In this document: piece after piece, positions 6,635 to 11,681 of the stretch
How positions within the stretch are numbered: the stretch's first letter is position 1
Layout of the letters: every line of letters starts with the position of its first letter
Origin: a candidate division WWE3 bacterium UBA1397
GTDB lineage: Bacteria; Patescibacteriota; WWE3; UBA101185; UBA10185
Direction: 5' to 3'
DNA length: 11,681 nucleotides
NCBI GenBank assembly: GCA_002305205.1
Contig: DBQJ01000007.1
Location: 35,597-47,277 of the forward strand
The notes under the pieces: model-generated
What the model was told of the DNA's origin: nothing
The model's input: only the letters and a program-made list of their open reading frames with translations
The model's database searches: none
Position numbers and translations under genes: made by a program

Positions 6635-7747
6635 GTGAAGCTAGTAATTACAGGAGGTCATCATAGTTCCGCAATTCCCGTTATTGATGTATTTAAAAAG
6701 AAATATCCGGAAGTGGAAATATACTGGGTTGGCCACAAGCATACACTTAAGAATGATAAGAATGAAACCCTGGAGTATAAAGAGATTAGTTCCATTGGCA
6801 TTCCATTCTTTAATCTTCATGCCGGAAAAGTTTATAGGACATATAATATTTCAAGATTAATTAAAGTACCGTTGGGATTTTTTCAGGCTCTCTATCTTCT
6901 TAAGAAGATAAAACCGGATATGATTCTGTCTTTTGGAGGTTATCTTGCAGTACCGGTTGCGTTAGCCGGATTTATATTGAAAATTCCTTGTATTACACAT
7001 GAACAAACCACTGTAGTTGGTTATGCAAATAGAGTGGTTTCATTGTTAGCTAAGAAAATATTAGTATCATGGCTCCAATCTTTATCATTCTTTCCAAAGA
7101 AAAAAACTATATTGACAGGAATACCTCTAAGAAATGAAATATTTAAATATTCTGATGAGAATATAAAGATAAATAACCGGCTACCTGTTATTTATATCAC
7201 AGCAGGCAAAACAGGATCTCATTTCATAAATAACACAGTTAAAGAAGCGTTACCTGAGTTACTTAAAATCTGTAATATTATTCATCAGTGTGGAGATAAT
7301 TCCTTATATAATGACTTCGATGTTATTAATGGGTATTATGCAAATATCTCAGGTAACTTACCTGGTGTTTACATATCAAGGAAATTTGTATTTTCTAATG
7401 AGATAGGCGAGGTATATTCCAAATCATCACTAGTTATATCAAGATCAGGAGCCCATACAATATCGGAATTATTAGTTCTAAAAAAACCATGTATACTTAT
7501 TCCTATTCCTTGGGCCTCACATAATGAACAGTATCACAATGCAAAGTTAGTGGAAGAAGCAGGTTTAGGAATAATCATTGAAGAGAAGGATATTACATCT
7601 GAATATTTGGTAAATAAAATATCTTATGTTCTTAATCATATTTCAGAATATAAAGTAAAGGATGAGAGTATATTGTTGTCAATTAAGTCTAATGCAGCAG
7701 ATATAATTGCAGATGAAGTTATCAAAACGTATAACGAATACAAATAA
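6635..7747 (+). CDS. murG: MurG-like lipid I N-acetylglucosaminyltransferase, divergent
   Basis: MurG adds GlcNAc from UDP-GlcNAc to lipid I on the cytoplasmic membrane face, a GT28 enzyme of GT-B fold. The 370-residue protein shows the first glycine loop as ITGGHH (5-10), FGGYLAVPVALAG (100-112), HEQ at 122-124, GIPLR (162-166), and a donor site ISRSGAHTISEL (268-279) with PIPWASHNEQYHNA (290-303), all as in the family. The second glycine loop, normally GGSQGA, reads AGKTGS (190-195), and the Asn of HEQN is Thr125. These changes lie near the diphosphate and acceptor sites, so donor use of a UDP-sugar is well supported but the acceptor may differ. The start is a GTG directly before the KLVITGG strand. 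The murC, murB and ddl genes usually found between murG and ftsQ are absent. Confidence 0.86.
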   Translation: MKLVITGGHHSSAIPVIDVFKKKYPEVEIYWVGHKHTLKNDKNETLEYKEISSIGIPFFNLHAGKVYRTYNISRLIKVPLGFFQALYLLKKIKPDMILSFGGYLAVPVALAGFILKIPCITHEQTTVVGYANRVVSLLAKKILVSWLQSLSFFPKKKTILTGIPLRNEIFKYSDENIKINNRLPVIYITAGKTGSHFINNTVKEALPELLKICNIIHQCGDNSLYNDFDVINGYYANISGNLPGVYISRKFVFSNEIGEVYSKSSLVISRSGAHTISELLVLKKPCILIPIPWASHNEQYHNAKLVEEAGLGIIIEEKDITSEYLVNKISYVLNHISEYKVKDESILLSIKSNAADIIADEVIKTYNEYK

Positions 7748-7772
7748 ACCTATACAGGGTAGAGAAAATACA

Positions 7773-8552
7773 ATGTTTCTCAATAAGTTAATGAGAAGGA
7801 AAAGAGGACGTAGGGATATTAGAACGATACTTAGGAAATATAAATTATTTTTTAAAATAACTGTAATTTTAGTTATTGCTGTAATAATAGGGGGGAAAGC
7901 TTCTGAATATATATCAAACAGGGAGATATTAAAAATAAAGCAAGTTGTTATTACGGGAGCATCAACATATGTAAACTATAATGATGTAAAGTGCCTGGCT
8001 GAAGAAAATTCTCTTGGGGAAAATATATTGACATTTAATACAGATGATCTGAGAGATAAATTAAAAAACAATTTTCTTGGAGCTTACGAAATAACAGTAC
8101 AAAAGGATTATTTTAATATAATAAAAGTTAATATTGAGGAGAGAGTACCTTTAGCAGTCTTGTATTCATCCACATTAGATAAAAGATTTATTATTGATGC
8201 CGAAGGTTATGTATTAGGGGAAGTCGCACCAGGAACGATTTATCTACCGGAGGTAATATATGAGAAGGATATAATGATAGGAACCTTTGTTGAAAAGGAT
8301 ATTGTACCCTTGACCACTGAACTTATAGAATTGGCAGGAAGAGAGGATATAGAAATAAGCAGTATGAGTTTTTATCCGAAATACTTAAAAATATGGACGG
8401 AAAATAATACATCCGTTTATATACCAAATAATAAGATTAATGATCTGTCTTTAAAAGTAATTTCTTCACTTATAAGGAACCCTAATCCTGAGGATAAAAA
8501 AATATCAAAAATTGATTTACGATATGATAAAGTAATAGTATCATATGACTAA
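7773..8552 (+). CDS. ftsQ: FtsQ/DivIB-type division protein
   Basis: FtsQ is a bitopic membrane protein linking early and late division proteins through its extracytoplasmic part. From the ATG at 7773 the product is 259 residues: a very basic N-terminus (MRRKRGRRD and onward), one membrane helix at about 28-47, a POTRA domain from about 53 to 125 beginning LKIKQVVITGAS, then a FtsQ-type beta domain with EERVPLAVLY and DAEGYVLGEV. The frame stays open upstream, with a TTG at 7707 and an ATG at 7713 inside the murG end. The ATG at 7773 is preferred because it avoids a 35-40 base overlap and gives a normal short cytoplasmic tail. No Shine-Dalgarno sequence marks any of them, so the start is uncertain. 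The position before ftsA and ftsZ is the classic one. Confidence 0.86.
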   Translation: MFLNKLMRRKRGRRDIRTILRKYKLFFKITVILVIAVIIGGKASEYISNREILKIKQVVITGASTYVNYNDVKCLAEENSLGENILTFNTDDLRDKLKNNFLGAYEITVQKDYFNIIKVNIEERVPLAVLYSSTLDKRFIIDAEGYVLGEVAPGTIYLPEVIYEKDIMIGTFVEKDIVPLTTELIELAGREDIEISSMSFYPKYLKIWTENNTSVYIPNNKINDLSLKVISSLIRNPNPEDKKISKIDLRYDKVIVSYD

Positions 8553-8557
8553 GGTCG

Positions 8558-8563
8558 TAGAAT
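8558..8563 (+). promoter_or_regulatory. -10-like TAGAAT box before ftsA
   Basis: TAGAAT lies nine bases before the ftsA ATG in the 20-bp gap after ftsQ, which would give a leader of two or three bases. No Shine-Dalgarno sequence is visible. It is weaker than the boxes before uvrC, murG and ftsZ because of the longer spacing. Confidence 0.25.
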
Positions 8564-8572
8564 TCACTGCTT

Positions 8573-9829
8573 ATGCATAAAGATAAAATTATTACCGGAA
8601 TTGATATAGGTTCCACTAAAATTACTACTACTGTTGCTTCAGTATCAGAAAGCAAGATCTCAATTATTGGCGTATCCGGTGCTGTGCCTTCAAAAGGTAT
8701 AAATAAAGGAAACGTAGTTGATATAGACAGCGCGGTTGAGGCCATTTCTACATCTTTGGATAAAGCCGAAAGAATGTCGGGTGTTTCTATATCAAATGCG
8801 TTTGTAACACTAAATGGCAGCCACATAGAGAATTTAAATTCACATGGTGTTGTTGCTGTATCTCCAACTCAAACATCTGAGATAACTAAAGAAGATGTAG
8901 CAAGAGTTATTGAAGCAGCACAGGCCGTATCACTTCCCTCAACTAGAGAAATTGTGCATGTAATACCCCGTGATTTTTCTGTGGATTCCCAGGAGGGTAT
9001 AAAAGATCCTGTGGGTATGTCCGGAGTAAGATTGGAAGTTGAAACCAATATTATCCATGGATCAGCTACAGCAATGAGAAACATTACTAAGTGTATTAAT
9101 CAAGTTGGTGTTAATGTTGATGAATTAATATATACAGGAATATCTTCATCCGAAGCAGTTCTTACAGATACAGAAAAGGAGCTGGGTACTTTAATGGTAG
9201 ATATAGGGGGTGGAACTACAGCTATGATTGCTTTTATTGAAGGAAGCCCTATTCATTCTGCGGTGCTTCCTATAGGGGGGAAATTCATTACACAGGATCT
9301 GGCAATAGGATTAAGATCCCGCCTCGATGATGCTGAAAAAATAAAATTAAGATTAAGCAATGAAGCAATGATTTCTAAAACAATGCAGAATATCCGAAGA
9401 GAAGATGATTTTGATGTTTCAGAATTTGGACTGGAGATAGAGAGTGTTCCCAGATCAATGCTGTATAAAATTATTGACGCCAGACTGGAAGAAATATTCC
9501 GTTTAGTTGCTCTTGAGATTACAAAAGCCAACCTAAACGGAAAACTTCCTGCGGGAGTGGTAATAACCGGGGGAGCATCCCTAACAGCAGGTGTTGAGAG
9601 AAGCGCAAAAGTTAATTTAAAAATGCCTGCGAGAGTAGGCACACCTAAGGGTGTTACGGGATTGATAGATGAGATACAGGGTCCCGCATCTTCTTCAGGA
9701 GTCGGTGCCATATTATATGGAGCAAAACTTTACAGAGGCGGAAACTTATTGTCTTTAGATAATAAAAACGGTAACATGAAAAAAAGTTTATCTAAGATAT
9801 TCGAAAAGATAAAAGCACTTCTGCCCTGA
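8573..9829 (+). CDS. ftsA: FtsA, actin-like membrane anchor of FtsZ
   Basis: FtsA binds ATP, polymerises on the inner membrane, tethers FtsZ and recruits later division proteins. The 418-residue protein has the phosphate-1 motif TGIDIGSTKITT (8-19), the FtsA-specific 1C domain at about 85-165 (with HVIPRDFSVD at 129-138), phosphate-2 LMVDIGGGTTAMI (207-219) and the adenosine motif GVVITGGASLTAGV (328-341). It ends in a lysine-rich amphipathic helix (KKSLSKIFEKIKALLP), the membrane targeting sequence, after an Asn/Gly/Lys linker. Length is usual for the family. No key residue is missing. The start lies 20 bases after ftsQ. A terminator-like hairpin follows the TGA stop by nine bases, so part of the message probably ends here. 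Confidence 0.95.
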   Translation: MHKDKIITGIDIGSTKITTTVASVSESKISIIGVSGAVPSKGINKGNVVDIDSAVEAISTSLDKAERMSGVSISNAFVTLNGSHIENLNSHGVVAVSPTQTSEITKEDVARVIEAAQAVSLPSTREIVHVIPRDFSVDSQEGIKDPVGMSGVRLEVETNIIHGSATAMRNITKCINQVGVNVDELIYTGISSSEAVLTDTEKELGTLMVDIGGGTTAMIAFIEGSPIHSAVLPIGGKFITQDLAIGLRSRLDDAEKIKLRLSNEAMISKTMQNIRREDDFDVSEFGLEIESVPRSMLYKIIDARLEEIFRLVALEITKANLNGKLPAGVVITGGASLTAGVERSAKVNLKMPARVGTPKGVTGLIDEIQGPASSSGVGAILYGAKLYRGGNLLSLDNKNGNMKKSLSKIFEKIKALLP

Positions 9830-9838
9830 TTTCTGTCT

Positions 9839-9862
9839 AAAGTCTTTACTTAAGACTTTTTT
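9839..9862 (+). terminator. Small intrinsic terminator between ftsA and ftsZ
   Basis: AAAGTCTT (9839-9846) and AAGACTTT (9852-9859) form a perfect 8-bp stem with a five-base loop, followed by three more T, making a run of six T from 9857 to 9862. This is the form of a rho-independent terminator. The stem has only two G-C pairs, so it is probably weak and allows read-through from ftsA into ftsZ. Confidence 0.6.
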
Positions 9863-9885
9863 AATTATTTAATAAATATCTGCCC

Positions 9886-9891
9886 TAATAT
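9886..9891 (+). promoter_or_regulatory. -10-like TAATAT box before ftsZ
   Basis: TAATAT lies seven bases before the ATG at 9899, downstream of the terminator-like hairpin. Transcription would begin at the start codon, giving ftsZ its own leaderless message. The surrounding 40 bases are nearly all A and T, so chance cannot be excluded, and no good -35 box is present. Confidence 0.4.
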
Positions 9892-9898
9892 TTTAAAT

Positions 9899-11014
9899 AT
9901 GCTTGTAAAGCCGGAAATAGAACGTTATGCAAAAATAAAGGTAATAGGAGTTGGAGGTGCGGGTGGAAATGTATTAAACTCCATGATTGATAGTAAACAG
10001 ATACAAGGAGTAGAGTTTTTAGCTATTAATACTGATGCTCAGAATTTATCAATTAATAAAGCTCCGATAAAAGTACCCATAGGACAAGAAATTACACATG
10101 GATTAGGAGCGGGATCGGATCCTTCTGTAGGAAAAAAAGCAGCTGAAGAATCCATGGAACTTATTAAATCACATTTAGAAGGTTCGGACATGATATTTGT
10201 AACGGCAGGGATGGGTGGCGGAACAGGTACGGGAGCTTCCCCCACTATTGCAAAAATTGGGAAAGATCTTGGTGCACTAACCGTGGGAGTAGTAACTAAA
10301 CCTTTTTCTTTTGAGGGAGTCCAGAGAATGAGAAATGCGGAGAAAGGAATATCTGAATTGAAAAGTCAGGTAGATGCATTGATAACTATACCCAATCAAA
10401 GATTATTGGAAGTGGCGGATGAGAATATGTCTATTATTGAAGCATTTCAATTGTCCGACAGTGTTTTAAATCAGGGAGTTCAGGGAATATCGGATTTAAT
10501 AGTAATGCCGGGATTAATAAATGTTGATTTTGCTGATGTTAAAGCAATTATGAAAGATGCAGGAACAGCACTAATGGGTATAGGAATAGGGACAGGGGAT
10601 AATAGAGCAGAGACTGCAGCACGTGCTGCAATATCCTCCCCTCTTCTTGAGCAATCTATAGAGGGAGCCAAAGGTATATTGTTTAATGTCATGGGTGGAA
10701 GAGATTTAACTATGAAAGAAGTTGATAGAGCGGCTAACATAATAAGAGAAATTGCAGGGGAAGATGCAAATATTATATTTGGAACTACAATTGATGATGA
10801 ATTATCCGGGAAAGTAAAAATAACAGTTATTGCGACAGGGTTTGAAACTAAGGAGGAAGATAGAGGATATAATTTTATTGAGAAAGAATATACTCCTACT
10901 CATAATGAAGCAGAAAAAACTGATGTACCAAAAAATATTTTCAAACCCGAAGATATGGATGATAAAGATCTTCAGTCAAAGTACGATATTCCTGCGTTTC
11001 TTAGGGGGAAGTAA
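9899..11014 (+). CDS. ftsZ: FtsZ, tubulin-like division GTPase
   Basis: FtsZ forms the GTP-dependent ring that marks the division site. The 371-residue protein is canonical: GVGGAGGN near 17-24, tubulin signature GMGGGTGTGASP (104-115), T7 loop NVDFADV (208-214) with the catalytic acidic residues Asp210 and Asp213, and the second domain with GRDLTMKEVD (267-276). After a short charged linker (about 318-362) it ends in DIPAFLRGK, the conserved C-terminal peptide that docks on FtsA, which fits the adjacent ftsA. Length is normal. No Shine-Dalgarno sequence precedes the ATG, but a -10-like box does. There is no clear intrinsic terminator after the TAA. Confidence 0.97.
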   Translation: MLVKPEIERYAKIKVIGVGGAGGNVLNSMIDSKQIQGVEFLAINTDAQNLSINKAPIKVPIGQEITHGLGAGSDPSVGKKAAEESMELIKSHLEGSDMIFVTAGMGGGTGTGASPTIAKIGKDLGALTVGVVTKPFSFEGVQRMRNAEKGISELKSQVDALITIPNQRLLEVADENMSIIEAFQLSDSVLNQGVQGISDLIVMPGLINVDFADVKAIMKDAGTALMGIGIGTGDNRAETAARAAISSPLLEQSIEGAKGILFNVMGGRDLTMKEVDRAANIIREIAGEDANIIFGTTIDDELSGKVKITVIATGFETKEEDRGYNFIEKEYTPTHNEAEKTDVPKNIFKPEDMDDKDLQSKYDIPAFLRGK

Positions 11015-11043
11015 TATTTTCTTAGGAATATAAAAATAATGTA

Positions 11044-11073
11044 TTGTGTTTTGGAAATATTTCTGCATACAAT
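11044..11073 (+). promoter_or_regulatory. Candidate nrdJ promoter
   Basis: TTGTGT (11044-11049) and TACAAT (11068-11073) are separated by 18 bases and resemble sigma-70 type -35 and -10 boxes. Transcription would begin near 11080, leaving a leader of about 87 bases that includes the GC-rich foldable element. The spacer contains the perfect palindrome GAAATATTTC (11054-11063), which could be an operator. TATTGTGT (11042-11049) can also pair with ATACAATA (11067-11074), so a read-through hairpin is an alternative reading. Confidence 0.4.
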
Positions 11074-11099
11074 AACTAAGTTAAAAATTTAATAAAGAA

Positions 11100-11156
11100 C
11101 TCATGCTTCGACATTTTTCGCTATAGGCAGTGGAAGAGTGCCGGCTCATGAGGATC
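11100..11156 (+). promoter_or_regulatory. Candidate structured RNA leader (riboswitch-like) of nrdJ
   Basis: CTCATG (11100-11105) can pair with CATGAG (11147-11152) to close a 53-base element. Inside, GGCA (11126-11129) pairs with TGCC (11139-11142) around the loop GTGGAAGAG, and CTTC (11106-11109) is complementary to GAAG in that loop (11133-11136), so a pseudoknot is possible. CGA/TCG at 11109-11111 and 11118-11120 is a weak further stem, competing with the pseudoknot. The closing stem covers GAGG at 11150-11153, the only purine-rich ribosome-binding-like sequence before the nrdJ start. The element is much richer in G+C than its flanks. I do not see the conserved core of the cobalamin riboswitch. 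Confidence 0.45.
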
Positions 11157-11166
11157 TAATACATTT

Positions 11167-11681
11167 ATGGGTTTGCCCTACCTGTATTTTAATGATCCTG
11201 ATAGTTTGAGAAAGAATACAAATATTGAATTTTCCGATAACGCAAGGAAAATTCTAGAGAAGAGATACCTTAGAAGGAATGTCAGAGGAGAACCATCGGA
11301 AACACCTGAACAGATGTTTGAAAGAATATCTTCAACAATAGCAGAACCTGATAGAAACTATTGTGATGTAGAAAAATCCAAGATAGAGTTTTATAACTTA
11401 ATTTCATCGAAAAAGTTTTTTCCAAATTCCCCTACGTTCACGGGTGCAGGAACACCGCTTGGGCAGTTAGCCGCCTGTTTTGTACTTCCAATATCAGATG
11501 ACTTAGGCAGGGAGAAAGATGGTATATTTTCCACCTTAAGAGTAGCTGCATTGATACAGCAGTCCGGAGGAGGAAACGGATTTTCTTTTTCAAGAATAAG
11601 ATCAAAAGGATCAATTGTTTCAAGAAGCAATGGCGTAGCTACCGGACCTGTGGGATTTCTCAAAGTATATGATGTGGCATT
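11167..11681 (+). CDS. nrdJ: NrdJ, adenosylcobalamin-dependent ribonucleotide reductase (class II), 5' part
   Basis: The open frame begins at the ATG at 11167 and runs off the right edge, showing 171 residues of a protein normally several times longer. Class II reductases convert ribonucleotides to deoxyribonucleotides with a radical from adenosylcobalamin, without oxygen dependence. Family motifs appear in order: FSDNARKILEKRYLRR (22-37), GEPSETPEQMFERI (41-54), FPNSPTFTGAGTPLGQLAACFVLP (85-108), AALIQQSGGGNGFSFSRIR (127-145) and NGVATGPVGFLKVYD (155-169). Cys104 in LAACFVLP is expected to be one of the redox-active pair. The class II call rests on the compact N-terminus without an ATP cone and on close likeness to NrdJ patterns; the radical and cobalamin regions lie outside the window. 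An in-frame TGA at 11149-11151 excludes a longer N-terminus. Confidence 0.9.
   Translation, partial: MGLPYLYFNDPDSLRKNTNIEFSDNARKILEKRYLRRNVRGEPSETPEQMFERISSTIAEPDRNYCDVEKSKIEFYNLISSKKFFPNSPTFTGAGTPLGQLAACFVLPISDDLGREKDGIFSTLRVAALIQQSGGGNGFSFSRIRSKGSIVSRSNGVATGPVGFLKVYDVA

Larger units (their letters stand above)
11015..11166 (+). other. Intergenic region before nrdJ
   Basis: This is the largest gene-free stretch in the window, 152 bases. The first half (to about 11099) is very AT-rich and holds a candidate promoter and a 10-bp palindrome. The second half (11100-11152) is clearly richer in G and C, and has several complementary segments that suggest a folded RNA leader. No open frame of credible length is present. 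Confidence 0.8.

Noticed and set aside
7707..7772. Longer ftsQ starting at TTG 7707 or ATG 7713
   Set aside because: It would overlap murG by about 40 bases and add a polar, unconserved-looking extension. It cannot be fully excluded because no ribosome binding site marks any start.
8482..8826. 114-codon open frame on the minus strand across the ftsQ-ftsA junction
   Set aside because: It overlaps two well-supported genes on the other strand and its translation resembles no protein family I know.
9253..9711. 152-codon open frame on the minus strand inside ftsA
   Set aside because: It is antisense to conserved FtsA coding sequence, has no family features, and is a by-product of codon bias.
11080..11166. 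Cobalamin riboswitch before nrdJ
   Set aside because: It would make sense for a B12 enzyme, but the leader is too short and I do not find the conserved core or B12-box sequences. I kept it only as an unclassified leader.
11391..11663. 90-codon open frame on the minus strand inside nrdJ
   Set aside because: It is opposite the conserved NSPT and SGGG motifs of NrdJ and is best explained as a shadow.
1..11681. UGA recoded to glycine, as in Gracilibacteria
   Set aside because: TGA ends the holin-like gene, ftsW and ftsA exactly at family C-termini, so it acts as a stop.
1..11681. CRISPR arrays, tRNA or rRNA genes, insertion sequences
   Set aside because: Reading both strands, I found no regularly spaced repeats, no cloverleaf-like segment and no transposase or terminal inverted repeats.

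Overview
The window is AT-rich (about one third G+C by eye) and is packed with short, overlapping or nearly abutting genes. It carries a compact division and cell wall (dcw) cluster. The gene set, small proteins, near absence of Shine-Dalgarno sequences, a UvrC that stops right after its nuclease domain, a B12-type ribonucleotide reductase and the secG-murA linkage all suggest a Candidate Phyla Radiation (Patescibacteria) genome, most likely Microgenomates-like. This placement is inference from sequence character, not from a search. Several genes end in TGA, so TGA is a normal stop and the Gracilibacteria/Absconditabacteria code is excluded.

Layout: (1) 1-1070, minus strand: the 5' part of a membrane-anchored or secreted beta-rich protein, possibly of the transglutaminase class, running off the left edge. 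(2) A 31-bp divergent gap, then on the plus strand a short uvrC (1102-2403), a four-helix membrane protein of the phage-holin-4_2 type (2416-2826), secG (2823-3047), a divergent murA (3049-4371), a divergent mraY (4359-5459), ftsW (5464-6603), a divergent murG (6635-7747), ftsQ (about 7773-8552), ftsA (8573-9829), a small terminator-like hairpin, and ftsZ (9899-11014). (3) A 152-bp gap holding a candidate promoter and a candidate structured RNA leader. (4) The 5' part of a class II ribonucleotide reductase gene, nrdJ (11167 to the right edge).

In the standard scheme MurA and MurB make UDP-MurNAc, the Mur ligases add the peptide, MraY and MurG build lipid I and lipid II, FtsW polymerises the glycan, and FtsQ, FtsA and FtsZ place and anchor the division ring. 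Here the division proteins look canonical, but the three precursor enzymes do not. The MurA-like protein lacks the catalytic Cys/Asp and two of the three PEP-contacting basic residues. The MraY-like protein has three changed active-site positions and a large cytoplasmic insertion. The MurG-like protein has an altered second glycine loop and an altered HEQN motif. murD, murC, murB and ddl are missing from their usual places in the cluster. The most interesting hypothesis is that this lineage makes a modified lipid-linked wall precursor, or that these enzymes reach the same chemistry with rewired active sites.

Other points worth a look are a GC-rich, foldable leader in front of nrdJ that could hide its ribosome binding site, and a repeated arrangement of a -10-like hexamer 6 to 9 bases before start codons with no Shine-Dalgarno, which suggests leaderless transcripts.
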